Source: an uncultured Granulosicoccaceae bacterium
GTDB taxonomy: Bacteria > Pseudomonadota > Gammaproteobacteria > Granulosicoccales > Granulosicoccaceae
NCBI GenBank assembly: GCA_937920585.1
Contig: CAKZSB010000291.1
Span: 1 to 40,596, forward strand
DNA: 40,596 nucleotides
Direction of reading: 5' to 3'
In this document: piece after piece, positions 12,001 to 18,694 of the stretch
How the letters are laid out: each line of letters opens with the position of its first letter
How positions within the stretch are numbered: the first letter of the stretch is position 1
The notes under the pieces: model-generated
Seen by the model: the letters and a program-made list of their open reading frames with translations, nothing else
The model's database searches: none
Told to the model about the DNA's origin: nothing
Made by a program: the position numbers and the translations under genes

Positions 12001-15000
12001 CACCAGCGAGAACCCATCCGCCGGCGAGCGCACAATTTCGTATTCGGTTAACGATGGGGCAACCCAGTCGGCAAACGCCACGGTGTCGCTACAGGTGGTG
12101 GCTGTAAATGATCCGCCGTCCGCGGCAAGCAACACTATTTCGCTGAATGAAGATGAACAATACGTTTTCTCATTGGCAGATTTCAGCTTCAGTGATGCGC
12201 TCGACAACCACGCACTGCAAGCAGTATCGATTGTTGACACACCAGCAGCAGGGCGCCTCATGCTTGGCAGCACCGTTGTCGCCGACGGACAACTGATTCC
12301 CGCCGAGCAGATATCCAGCGGCAATTTTTCATATCACCCGGTCGCTGATGAATTCGGAGATAGCTACGCGCAGTTCAATTTCCGCGTGATGGATGATGGC
12401 GGCACCGAGCATGGCGGGATTGATTTTTCGACAGAGCAATTCTCCATAAGCATTGACGTTGTATCGGTGAACGATGCACCCACCGCGATTGGAACTACTG
12501 ACAACACCCATCTGCTGATACCGGAAAACAGCCCACCCGGTGCAATCATTGGCCAGCTCACGAGCACCGATCCGGACCCGGTCCGCAATGCGATTGAAGA
12601 TGGTGGCTTCACTACTGTTCCCAAACCTTTCAACGATGCCAACACCATAATGGCAGGTGAGATGGCGGGCGGCTGGCTGATCACAAGCGGCAGTGTCGAC
12701 GTTCGGGGATCTGACTGGCAATCAGCCCCTTCCGGCGGCAACGCTGTTGACCTGAATGGCTGGGAATCCGGCGCCATGGCACAGACATTTCAAACGGTGG
12801 CAGGTGCTCAATACGAGCTAAGATTTGCGCTGGCTGGCAACTTCCGCGATCCGACTCCCGCAGTAACAATGCAAGTAGAACTGGCAGATCAGCGCTTTGA
12901 ATTTTCAACAGACTATTTCGATGGCTGGAACCAACAGAACCTGAACTGGCAGCAGCGTGCCGTCTCGTTTACCGCACTGGAAGACACAACCACTATTACC
13001 TTATCCTCAATGACACCCGGATTGTTTGGCGCAATGGTGTCTGATCTGCAGCTGATCAATACCTTTCGATTCGATACCACTGCAGACAATGACGGAACAT
13101 TCGATGTCACCGAAAGCGGCCTGCTTGTAGTGGGCAACACCCCGCCTGATTTCGAGCAATCAGACACCATGCAGGTCGACATTCAATCGACAGACATTGA
13201 CGGTTTGTCTTTCACTGACACTGTAAGTGTAGAAATACTGGATGTAAACGAGTCCCCCTCTGCTGTTATGGACTTACCGGTTGAAGTAGAGGATGGCTCA
13301 ATTGCGAGCATCACATCCAGTCACTTGAGAGGCACTGACCCAGACCTGGCAGATTCGACTCCGGACAGCCTGAACTACACACTTCTGTCGCCACCGACGT
13401 TTGGCCAGTTACTCTTGAATGGAACTGTATTGAATGTCGGTGAGCAGTTTAGTCAGGGCGATATCAACAACAATTCACTAACCTACGCTCACCTGGGTGG
13501 TTACACCCCCAATGACGCCATCGAGTTACAACTCGCCGATGGAGGCGAGGATAATGCCGAGGCGGTTTCGTTAACACTGCCAATAGTCGTCGACCATGTG
13601 AACGAATCACCTGTGCTGCAATCAACCGACAGCGTCGACCTGCTGGAGGGCGCAGCGCACACACTGACAACCGACCAATTGAACGCCACCGACGGTGATT
13701 CGAACGCCAGCCAGCTTTACTATGTTGTCGATCGTGCACCGCAGTATGGCCAGCTGTTCTCCACTGACGACCCGCTATCCAACGTAACACAGTTTACCCA
13801 GCAAGATATCAATAGCGGAAAGATCGAGTATCAACATGGCAGCGGCAACGAACCAGTTGATAGCTTCAACTACACCCTGTTCGACGAACTCGATGATGAT
13901 GGCGCGAGCGCAACCAGTGGATCGATTCGTTTCAACATCGTCGACATTGCCGATGCCCCCATTGGCACTGACAACGAAATTGATTCATTGGAACTGAGCC
14001 CCGTTGCGATCGACGTTACGGATTTCGGATTCAGTGATCACGACGACGGCGATAACTTCATTTGGGCGGAAATCCTGTCATTGCCGAGTGCCGGTTTACT
14101 CTACCTGAACGATGAGCCGGTTTTCGAAGGACAGTTTGTTCCAACCAGTGAAATCGAACAAGGCGCCCTCGTGTTTCACCCCGCTGCCAACGCGTCTGTT
14201 GGGGATACTGTCGAAATCACCTATCGCGTGGGTGATGATGGCGACCCGGACAACGGTGGCGTGGTAGCAGCCGAACAATTCAATACGCTGTCCATACACA
14301 TCGGTGACAGTCAACCACCCGTCGCAGTCGATGACACTGTCGCGGCCACTCAGCGCGGAAGTATCTCATCACTATCCAATGGAGATACCAGTGTTCTCAA
14401 CAACGACAGCGACGCCGACACAGCCCACAGCGACCTGAAAGCAGTAATCGTCGATACAGTTCGGCACGGCTCACTGCAGCTCTTCGCCGATGGCACCTTT
14501 CGCTATGTACACAACGGCACCGACAACTTCACCGACAGCTTCAGCTATCGGATAATAGATGGCAATCCGGCAGACGACGACAGCATCAGTAACCTCGGTT
14601 TCGTAGAGATTGAAATCGAACCGCTGCCACCTGCCCCCACGGCCGGCTTACTGCCCGATCAATTTATCGCGACCTACGACCAACTGGACTTCCCGCTGCC
14701 AGAAGATCTGTTTCAAAGCAACGCTGCAGATACTGAGTTGCGCTACAGCGCAGCACTTGATAACGGCGCCCCCTTGCCAGCCTGGCTTACCTTTGATCCA
14801 GAGACAGGCGTTTTCAGCGGTAAACCGGGACTAGGTGATATTGGTAATCTGAACATCGAGATCACCGCCTACGATATCAACGACAAATCTACCACCAGTA
14901 ACTTCAGACTGGCGATTGAGCCTTCGCTTGATCCCGCTCTGGGCGGCCCTGAAAATACCGCCGAATTCAGCGCGCCGGACACTACGCCGAGCACAGAGGC

Positions 15001-15634
15001 ACCAGCGGCTATCGCTCAGAATTCAAACGAGCAAACCATCGCTCCGACCACTGAAAACAGCAATAAACCAGAAGTTGAAACAACAGAAATTGCAATAGAA
15101 AGCGAACCGTTGTTCGGCGCTGCAGAATCACAATTCGATGCAGACCGCACATCAGACACATTCAAGAATACGGTCATCCAGAACGAAGGTTTTTCCCGAA
15201 CAACTGCGGCACACACTATCACTGCCCAGGCAAGCGTCGACCCGATATTTACCGTAAGCCTGGAACGGCTGTTTTTCAGCGCAGATGAAAGCGCCCTTCA
15301 TTCGGCTAAAAACCTCATCGAAAAACTCGATCGCGAGCGCGAGAGCGAAGAGGCACTTGCAAAGCAGGAAACACAGGTTGTCGCCAGTGCGATCACCATT
15401 TCCACCGGATTGTCGATTGGCTATATCGTCTGGCTGGTTCGTGGCGGCCTGTTAGTTGGCAGTGTCTTGTCATCTATGCCGGCATGGCGCTGGATAGATC
15501 CACTACCGGTACTATCCAACCTGGACGGCAACCTCGATGAAGACAGTGAAACACTGCAAACGATGGTCGAGAAAACACCACCATCGGCCGATGCCAATGC
15601 CGACGACCCGAAATCCCCTGACCACGGAGCCTGA
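2..15634 (+). CDS. Giant multi-repeat surface/periplasmic protein with C-terminal membrane anchor (5' end outside window)
   Basis: The frame is open from base 2 to the TGA at 15632-15634, so the internal ATG at 338 is not the start. At least 5,210 codons are visible. By nucleotide position the domains are: CBM9-like (2-590); LamG1 plus cadherin (620-1530); Ig-type repeats; LamG2 (2260-2860); CSPG-type repeats (2940-3610, 6186-6530, 8200-8520, 13256-13957); LamG3 (4396-4980); DFGFSD-type repeats (5461-6185, 12119-12480, 13958-14318); a delta-60 propeller (6560-7715); LamG4 plus cadherin (8521-9570); four tandem ~132-residue repeats (10531-12118); DUF642/choice-of-anchor-C (12580-13060); Big_9-like and dystroglycan-type Ig repeats (14319-14930). 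A Ser/Thr/Glu-rich linker follows, then a hydrophobic segment (15378-15520, ending SSMPAWRWIDPLPVL) and an acidic tail of about 39 residues. No RTX GGxGxD repeats are seen. The likely role is adhesion or polymer binding (inferred). It lies 87 bp before a histidine kinase, suggesting joint function. The domain family calls are from pattern recognition, not a profile search. Confidence 0.93.
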   Translation, partial: TAGAIDIDGFRDVIWESRSNQDITRISFETTARSGLSDLSASWQSTWNAEFLYFYIEVLDSVDISAESPPETPFRDDSIEIFLDPNYSRTSNYDGIDDIQLLFDRATATAQVMGSSAAIDTSAIVSAVNNTADGYTMEIALPWSELGIANPATQVIGIDVQVNDDDDGGGRDTRIEWGDGYNTAYQRTDVFGTAELTGPLDNAAPTHLHTGLQLNTDGGNNQYLAMDTGTPVDMAQFTIEATFSTLQTGTLLSLPVQGSSQTLMLSVDNSLADGELHTISLSWDDSTSKLKIFHDGQLVSSSNTTVASGALPQGSIVILGQSYDGTSFNPADTFTGTIYDVRIWDHARTEQQITHTLNYQLDSANTPDGLHVNWQMRDLQGADDDTIVNATDPGLNDLTLKSIPTSADWTTAGARTTLLIAEHSLNGTQIGYVYPTDPESESNNFSFGLTDDAGGRFTIDSASGMLSVADSTAIDYESIPKHEITVQVTDDTGDTFEQRFELELDPVNEPPALEGAGGVSTIYILGQAPVPIDPNIIPADPELSKADNYNNATLTLARAGGSEPEDQYSAIGNLDSLVEGSPLTLTGTGVVGLVQTNSNGMLALNFNANATQAAVTEIIQSIAYSNSAGYTAPINIPLEWIFNDNNDGSQGDNGALSSTEVIEVTVTPNLLTAVDDNLGTIVSGDSLAFTTDDLIANDVSAFDADPIVTVTGSPSGGSLTNHNDGSYTFQSTPGDTGDVTIAYDIETPDTRIHPNTTHLWTLQSDASDSVGSIDGTLHGPTPTPNGLVFDGVDDYISLSSIDYGDNLSIIVDFKIPSITGAATYIEPIFNDTVGSNSGISIAMSSALDVFGNRITSLNTWIRDNNDLFYAGTFTDVATDGEWHRYALTLEKGVGFKVYIDGALQETNPRGADNITLSAEPYIGRETVFNTYLDSAYLQVRNLQIFNTTLQADDTDTPDPVTSSGIATIELRNEETITTNINQPVNEGQLTAITTAFLESTDNDATDNAEDLIYTLDRVPSIGNLLLQGTHLSVADTFTQADIDNNRLHYLHDGSETPNTTSFEFTVDDGTGSDTSGTFNITITNINDSPELITNNPLTVIEGSTTEISAANLSTTDDDDNPTELLYTITTPPAHGHLAFQGAPDTPILSFNQDFVDQGRIVYQHDGSSNAADRFEFSVADGGELPAVPATGTFSINITNVNDAPSFHNIAGDNTLTNSPTYRIGDSPVVIDDGIEIFDDDLIISDNYDGTRLTLTQSVAPSSNDVFGASGALEELTESGELIYSGVQIGTVASNSNGVLILDFNATATRALVNATLQSITYLHTTDSPSRSISLTWDFNDGTESGTGTSVVNLLRVPALSITVPDTLTISEDSDLVLSGGAAIGTSDDIDQDTALQIRLQTNQGTITLNSFSNLNTVVNTGDTLVVEGLHSDIATALAAGAVYSPATNFSGDDVLHVELATDAGLQAHYLFSGDGSDNSLGQAHPATLWGAADFHNEPQRGLVAQLDAADEHIDVTGVFGANSNLTLTGWANLSAADVNGAEFISLGDAVALRLDDTTGGVTGLFNTGGVWHETSTDVFIAGTGWHHVTYTIDSDNNTQTIYIDGVLAAQSGYVATPEYHSGENTRFGASAGSASGVAFNGLIDDVRIYNRPLTEPEIAAIFTGNASVSSEVSLTIGAVNDPPTIAVSTPISITVLEDVATPLDLSPITLSDPDAGTTDLELTLTSSLPLSALSTANTTGLTVSGQNSEELVLRGSVSTLNNWLSDISALMFQGPLNANGVAAAQLTLSLDDLGNSGAGGSSIAATSPIIIDIAAVNDPPQGSDNTISITEDQAYPISAADFGFSDPIDNAHTLSTVTFDNISVPGTLTLSGAIVAAGQTIPTTAIDNGELLFQPIANQHGTAYATINFRVTDNGGTGNDGIDTDITSRSLVFDVTPVNDPPTGQDKAIRLDEDTSYLFTVADFGFSDTQDSDNFESVQINTIPAAGVLALNGTTVVANAQINIVDITSGLLSYTPQLHGYGDSYSTMSFTVMDDGLNSSGAPASDSSSRQITFDVTAVNDSPTVVNSEMSIDETDSTTIISNAFLLAEDVDHNPGEVLYTVEAQPQFGYLELDSLPDQLVTSFTQDDIDSGRLNYNITSDGTASDEFRFTVNDTESSQNFQHTFAITVATTNDAPTFETTDAFSTLVIDGMNVITRDAITQPDGKTVITGAIGTGAVENYNVIVARFNIDGSLDDSFDNNGFAIYDIYDTHNDSVEVAILSDGKIVIAGSAFLPDSQYLFNVIQLNPDGSPDTNFNGAGYGSYYFGATGHDWAWRLATQADDRIVVAGATDLGTTENHSFGLVRINTDGSPDTSFSENGFTTLDHNGGVNRVSGLGLQSDNSIVVALRDSGEVLRFGNDGLPDSSFGGGGATSLPVVIQDLSILADDTILITGNENDNAALIKLRADGSLDTGFGTNGSVETDFGGAEQFYDIRLQSDGSILIGGKQEIGGEFYGIIARYTSEGILDTSFGNNGYVLSHHPVTEQAHSFRLTISPDDSFKMVLTQASGEQLHTEIHSFKPNGNPDHNFNPETIGNTLGGTVAINEGDSAIVLDNDVQVFDHELSQVNNFGGATLTLQRQGDANSSDLFSASGSLQPLIEGTGLVYADAEIGFINQNSGGVLSIAFSNGTTASEVNRAMQSIAYQNTSQDPDAMVTLLWTFNDGNSGDAQGLGGPLSTTGDTTLSITPVNQAPSITQHNATLLNGVTGHALTSANLNATDVDNTAAELAYTLTGISEHIQLRLNGTLLVTGDTFTQQDIDTNNITIDHDGDSAANGSFDISVSDGEFTSTETVSLTLENNTPHDLSTGITLNRDGGNSTYLLDTSNYNHINGLTEITWEFSFSGLVRNPSGFSTVYSAASDPGHTEYLAIHQDGQVEWFIASLPGQGVISGTSYLNGTEDFPDLFDSGIHSIAVSLDLSGGGDSIKLYVDGLLANTSDLPVLNTTAGGDFPWVLGQHQSAEMVFNPANAFSGTLHDVRIWDHVRSQPEIADNRLARFDNDDLPTGLQVNWQMESLNGNNTIVNNSNATGQNGLPVTLSVEQATGPDFIASNPHDALQIADDAASGTIIGHVTARDLIPDADGYVYGLSDDRGGLFSIDPASGAISVGDSALLNATVQDNYNLVITVSGTDTPDRIYSESIQVTLQSVNEQPQIATSAGSLFVAEQTLSTPLDPTITITDEELDSTDYAGSILTIERVGSPNSADEFLASGDLAELNAGGALTIGGISIGQVATNNGGILNLTFNGNATGDLVNQAARLISYRNSSDTPSDEVTLQWTFSDQNSSAQGSGGALTAASTSTVFISAENDAPVITGLNHLSSYTENAQAITLSSSIQVLDAELAAASDYTDSSIVLARNGGDNSEDIFSATGLLGPLIEGDTFSYNASIAGSVKINSDGRLHLVFGSVSADTVNDILQSITYRNSSENPPASVSLDWTFNDENSSAQGDGGDLAAIENQVVSIDAVNDLPVISDPESSAIDYTEGDASVAIGQGLTIRDNDNFTLTGARVAVSAGYVENEDELSFNTIAGINGNWDATTGELVLSGVASLAEYELALSSVHYINHNEAAPSTLDREINITVTDESEPSLAVIRTINLQAVNDPPSVSSSTTEILYTENDGQIPAFPDVVLEDVDGDIITAAVVKITANYTPGEDQLAFTDTGSISAEWNAGTGTLSLSGDGSVADYQSAIRSIAYNNNSENPSTATRTLSLTVEDGDDTSSLLNIDLDVAGVNDAPLVTLLTTASTYTESAAPVFVAADLTLTDVDSTNLTHATVTIAGNYQRSEDLLIYTDAGDITNTWDADNGQLILQGNASIADYEAALRSVAYVNNNDDNPSAETRTLTITVHDGTEDSAAVSITVSIQPVNDAPTISLAAAPDQSFVEGNTPITPIATATVSDVDNNLIHSARVEISGSYSAGEDLLLFTDTDKISATWDSVNGVLTLNNTATLAEYQSALTGITFHNTSENPSAGERTISYSVNDGATQSANATVSLQVVAVNDPPSAASNTISLNEDEQYVFSLADFSFSDALDNHALQAVSIVDTPAAGRLMLGSTVVADGQLIPAEQISSGNFSYHPVADEFGDSYAQFNFRVMDDGGTEHGGIDFSTEQFSISIDVVSVNDAPTAIGTTDNTHLLIPENSPPGAIIGQLTSTDPDPVRNAIEDGGFTTVPKPFNDANTIMAGEMAGGWLITSGSVDVRGSDWQSAPSGGNAVDLNGWESGAMAQTFQTVAGAQYELRFALAGNFRDPTPAVTMQVELADQRFEFSTDYFDGWNQQNLNWQQRAVSFTALEDTTTITLSSMTPGLFGAMVSDLQLINTFRFDTTADNDGTFDVTESGLLVVGNTPPDFEQSDTMQVDIQSTDIDGLSFTDTVSVEILDVNESPSAVMDLPVEVEDGSIASITSSHLRGTDPDLADSTPDSLNYTLLSPPTFGQLLLNGTVLNVGEQFSQGDINNNSLTYAHLGGYTPNDAIELQLADGGEDNAEAVSLTLPIVVDHVNESPVLQSTDSVDLLEGAAHTLTTDQLNATDGDSNASQLYYVVDRAPQYGQLFSTDDPLSNVTQFTQQDINSGKIEYQHGSGNEPVDSFNYTLFDELDDDGASATSGSIRFNIVDIADAPIGTDNEIDSLELSPVAIDVTDFGFSDHDDGDNFIWAEILSLPSAGLLYLNDEPVFEGQFVPTSEIEQGALVFHPAANASVGDTVEITYRVGDDGDPDNGGVVAAEQFNTLSIHIGDSQPPVAVDDTVAATQRGSISSLSNGDTSVLNNDSDADTAHSDLKAVIVDTVRHGSLQLFADGTFRYVHNGTDNFTDSFSYRIIDGNPADDDSISNLGFVEIEIEPLPPAPTAGLLPDQFIATYDQLDFPLPEDLFQSNAADTELRYSAALDNGAPLPAWLTFDPETGVFSGKPGLGDIGNLNIEITAYDINDKSTTSNFRLAIEPSLDPALGGPENTAEFSAPDTTPSTEAPAAIAQNSNEQTIAPTTENSNKPEVETTEIAIESEPLFGAAESQFDADRTSDTFKNTVIQNEGFSRTTAAHTITAQASVDPIFTVSLERLFFSADESALHSAKNLIEKLDRERESEEALAKQETQVVASAITISTGLSIGYIVWLVRGGLLVGSVLSSMPAWRWIDPLPVLSNLDGNLDEDSETLQTMVEKTPPSADANADDPKSPDHGA
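6560..7715 (+). repeat. Seven delta-60 (DUF5122) repeats inside the giant gene, probable beta-propeller
   Basis: Seven successive units of about 50 residues follow the pattern x-DGKIVxxG ... RxxxDGxxDxxFxxxG. Clear examples are SDGKIVIAG with NPDGSPDTNF, and QSDGSILIGG with EGILDTSF. The fourth, fifth and seventh units are degenerate. Delta-60 repeats are known from myxobacterial and other secreted proteins, and seven units fit a seven-bladed propeller. The block interrupts an otherwise continuous Ig/cadherin array. Confidence 0.8.
10531..12118 (+). repeat. Four tandem ~132-residue Ig-like repeats inside the giant gene
   Basis: Four consecutive units each carry a YTE(G/N)-type or FVEGN start, then a DVDxxxLxxAxVxI strand, an EDxLxFTD strand, a WDxxxGxLxLxGxxSxAxYxxAL core, xIxYxNxxExPSxxxRTxxxxVxD, and a closing V(N)DxP linker. 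The copies are clearly related but diverged at DNA level, so this is an old tandem expansion and not a recent duplication. Confidence 0.75.
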
Positions 15635-15681
15635 ATAAATGAAATTCTCGAACCCGGCTCCGACGCCCAAACAGCCAATGA

Positions 15682-15708
15682 CTCCACTGTATTGCGCAGT
15701 GGGTAATC
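15682..15708 (+). other. Short hairpin between the giant gene and the kinase gene
   Basis: CCACTG and CAGTGG form a 6-bp stem around a 7-base loop, extended by a G-U pair. It lies in the 87-bp gap. There is no T-tract after it, so it is not a convincing terminator and the two genes may be co-transcribed. It could attenuate or stabilise the transcript (inference). Confidence 0.25.
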
Positions 15709-15721
15709 GGATAAGAAACAC

Positions 15722-18655
15722 ATGAAAAAACTATCCGCCAAATTTCACCTGGCTATGGGGCTGACATCAATCGTTCTGAGTTTGATGTTAATCGCCATTT
15801 TCCTGAATCTCATCCCCGATCGTCGCCAGGCGGTTATCGACGGAAGAGCTGCGCTATCCGAATCGATTGCGGCCAGTAGCTCGCTGTTTTTACAAAACCG
15901 GGATTTGCCTAGTATTCGCAAGAACATCGAGTTTATCCTGAGTCGAAACGACAGCATCAACGCTGCGTGGATCAAACGAGATAACGACCGTTCCGGTGTT
16001 GTTGTTGGTGACAGCACGCTGGTCGACATGCATTCGACACACACAGAGTCAACCGATTCGATAATCATCCTGCCGATTCTCCAGCGCCAGCGTCAGTGGG
16101 GCACTATCACGCTTTACTTTTCACCGGTTGATGGCGTCTCAATGCTTGACAAAGTCCGCAATTCGCGACTGTCACTCGTAGCGCTTTGTGCGATCGCCGG
16201 CTTCATCCTGTTTTACATATACCTTGGTAAAATGCTCAAGGAACTCAATCCCTCCCAGGCAGTACCCGGCAGGGTGCGCGCCGCGCTGGACACCCTGGCC
16301 GAGGCTTTGCTCGTAGTTGATAAAAAGAGCAATGTGGTACTGGCGAATCTGGCGTTTCAAAACATAACCGGCGGCGCTGCCGAACAGTTGATTGGCCGAA
16401 AAGCCAATTCCTTCGACTGGCACATTGGAGAAAGCCTCCCGGAAGGCGACGAGCCGACCAATACCGACCTGGACTTTCCGTGGCAGACCGCCCTGAAGTC
16501 AGGAGAGCCTCTTTTCAGGCAGATGATCTGGTTGCGCGACAAGGACGCCAACTGGCACAAGTTTATCGTTAACTGCTCGCCGATAATGTCCTCCGGTTCT
16601 GCCAGCGGCGTACTGATCAGCCTGGACGATGTCACCGAGCTTGAGGAAAAAGAGGCAGAGCTGCGCATGGCGCGCGACGAGGCAGAACAGGCCAACGTCG
16701 CGAAGAGCGAATTTCTTTCTAACATGAGCCATGAGATCAGAACGCCCATGACGGCAATTCTTGGTTTCACTGAAGTGCTGAAACGCGGCACCGGCCGAGC
16801 CAGTGCCGATTGGAAAAAGCACCTCAATACCATTTCCAGCAGCGGCAACCACCTGCTTGAACTGATCAACGACGTACTCGATCTATCCAAGGTGGAATCC
16901 GGCGCGCTCGAAGTAGAGCAGATTGATTGCCGTCCCTACGCAGTGGCCAATGATGTGCTGCAGGTCCTGCGAGTCAAAGCGCAGGAAAAGGGCATTGATG
17001 CCACCCTGCAAATCGTTAGCGATCTGCCAGAGGTGATTCAGAGTGACGGCTCACGGCTGCGTCAGATCATTACGAATCTTACCGGCAACGCAATCAAGTT
17101 TACCGAGCAGGGCGGCGTAACCATCGCACTGCGGCTGGTCGATGACACTGACGCACCCGTTATCGCCATCGACGTGAGTGATACCGGCATCGGCATGACC
17201 GACAAACAGCAGAGCGCTGTTTTTCAGCCCTTTGTTCAGGCGGACGCCTCAATCACACGACGTTTCGGCGGCACCGGGCTGGGCCTGTCGATCAGCCGCA
17301 AACTCGCAAGAGCGATGGGAGGCGACATCACCCTGCGCAGTGAAGCAGGCAAAGGTACCACGTTCACAGCCCTTATCCCCACCGGTTCGCTTTCAGGTGT
17401 AGACATGCTAACGCCAGAACAAGTGCTGGCGACTATCGATAGTATCGACAGCAGCGTCCAGCAGAGTTGGGAGTTCCCGGATTCACGGGTCTTAATCGTC
17501 GATGACGCCGCAGAAAATCGCGAACTACTTACTTTGGTGCTACAGGATCTCGGCATCGAAACAGAGACAGCTGAAAACGGTGCAATCGGGCTGGAGATGG
17601 CTCTGGCGGGCAACTACGACGTAGTTTTGTCTGACATTCAGATGCCGGTTATGGATGGCTACCAGGCCACCAAAGCGATGCGCGACGCCGGCCTGACACT
17701 ACCGATAGTCGCGCTGACTGCAAACGCCATGCAAGGGTTCGAAGAAAAAATACTTGCCGTCGGGTTTTCAAACTACATGACCAAACCCATCGACATCGAT
17801 GCACTGACACAACTGCTGGCAAAACTATTGAACGGCACAGCCGTCGATCGACCCGCTACCGACGAGCCTGAAGAGGTGCCGACCAATGCCGCTCCTGAAA
17901 CGCTTGCAGAACAGCCAACGCCCGATGCACCCATCTACAGCCGACTGGCGGACAAACAAGCCTTCGCACCGATTATCAGTCGCTTTGTAGAGCAACTTCC
18001 CGCCGACATTGCCGAGCTTGAGAACGCAGCCGGCAATAATGATCACGCAAAAATTGCGGCTACAGCCCATCGACTGAAAGGCTCAGGCGGCACCGTTGGG
18101 TTTGACGCATTCTTTGAACCCGCAAAACAGCTGGAGAGTGCAGCTAAAGCTCAGGATGCGAGCGCCATGCAGCAGGCAATGACAGCGCTGATACAGGTGG
18201 CCAGGCGCGCCCAATCCGGCAACCCGACGGTTGGCAAGCCGGACAGCAGCAATCCTAAAATACAGTCGCCCTCTACAATCAGCACCATAAGCACTAACGA
18301 TGCAACCAATGATGCCGATACCCCTGTTAGAAACTCATTGATTGAGAGAAATCCGCAAATGCAAGGCATTGTAGACAAGTTTCTACCTCGCCTTGAAGAG
18401 CAATTGCGCAGCATGGAAAAAGCGTTGGAAGAGCGGGACTATCCCGAACTCGCCCAGCTCGCTCATTGGTTAAAGGGGTCAGGCGGTACCGTCGGTTACG
18501 ACGTGTTTACCGATCCCGCGGCCCGACTGGAGCAGTACGCGAAGACAACTGAACATGAGGCGGCCGAACAGGCTTTAGCCGAGATTCGGCAGTACGCCTT
18601 ACGAATCCAGAGATCAGGGGATGACGGAAACCATGGGCAGCTCGAATCGGCTTAG
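15722..18655 (+). CDS. Membrane hybrid sensor histidine kinase (PAS-HisKA-HATPase-REC-HPt-HPt)
   Basis: This 977-residue protein has TM1 at about 9-31, a periplasmic segment of about 118 residues, TM2 at about 150-172, and a PAS-like domain at about 190-305. The HisKA site is NMSHEIRTPM with phospho-acceptor His337. The ATPase domain has N box (LTGNAIKFT), DTGIGM and GGTGLGLSI boxes. A receiver domain (SDIQMPVMDG) has Asp638, and two HPt domains follow with His783 and His915, both in LKGSGGTVG contexts. All catalytic residues of a BarA/ArcB-type phosphorelay are present. Having two HPt domains is unusual. The gene lies between the giant repeat protein and a REC-EAL regulator that begins directly after its stop codon, so that regulator is the probable output. 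The signal is unknown; the periplasmic part or contact with the giant protein's membrane anchor are candidates (inference). Confidence 0.95.
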   Translation: MKKLSAKFHLAMGLTSIVLSLMLIAIFLNLIPDRRQAVIDGRAALSESIAASSSLFLQNRDLPSIRKNIEFILSRNDSINAAWIKRDNDRSGVVVGDSTLVDMHSTHTESTDSIIILPILQRQRQWGTITLYFSPVDGVSMLDKVRNSRLSLVALCAIAGFILFYIYLGKMLKELNPSQAVPGRVRAALDTLAEALLVVDKKSNVVLANLAFQNITGGAAEQLIGRKANSFDWHIGESLPEGDEPTNTDLDFPWQTALKSGEPLFRQMIWLRDKDANWHKFIVNCSPIMSSGSASGVLISLDDVTELEEKEAELRMARDEAEQANVAKSEFLSNMSHEIRTPMTAILGFTEVLKRGTGRASADWKKHLNTISSSGNHLLELINDVLDLSKVESGALEVEQIDCRPYAVANDVLQVLRVKAQEKGIDATLQIVSDLPEVIQSDGSRLRQIITNLTGNAIKFTEQGGVTIALRLVDDTDAPVIAIDVSDTGIGMTDKQQSAVFQPFVQADASITRRFGGTGLGLSISRKLARAMGGDITLRSEAGKGTTFTALIPTGSLSGVDMLTPEQVLATIDSIDSSVQQSWEFPDSRVLIVDDAAENRELLTLVLQDLGIETETAENGAIGLEMALAGNYDVVLSDIQMPVMDGYQATKAMRDAGLTLPIVALTANAMQGFEEKILAVGFSNYMTKPIDIDALTQLLAKLLNGTAVDRPATDEPEEVPTNAAPETLAEQPTPDAPIYSRLADKQAFAPIISRFVEQLPADIAELENAAGNNDHAKIAATAHRLKGSGGTVGFDAFFEPAKQLESAAKAQDASAMQQAMTALIQVARRAQSGNPTVGKPDSSNPKIQSPSTISTISTNDATNDADTPVRNSLIERNPQMQGIVDKFLPRLEEQLRSMEKALEERDYPELAQLAHWLKGSGGTVGYDVFTDPAARLEQYAKTTEHEAAEQALAEIRQYALRIQRSGDDGNHGQLESA

Positions 18656-18694
18656 TTGATTCGAATTCTGCACCACGGCTACGCGGATACCAAT

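Noticed and set aside
10531-12118. Tandem repeats as a recent DNA duplication or CRISPR-like array
   Set aside because: The units are about 400 bases, coding and diverged at nucleotide level, with no short conserved direct repeat and spacer pattern.
5930-12260. PAAG words in the giant protein as LapG-type protease sites
   Set aside because: They fall inside repeat strands (for example IPAAGVLAL, TPAAGRLML). Known LapG sites lie near the N-terminus, which is not visible, and no LapG or LapD gene is present.
15200-15634. Type I secretion/RTX C-terminus on the giant protein
   Set aside because: No GGxGxD nonapeptides are seen and the end is a hydrophobic helix plus acidic tail. No type I transporter genes are in the window.
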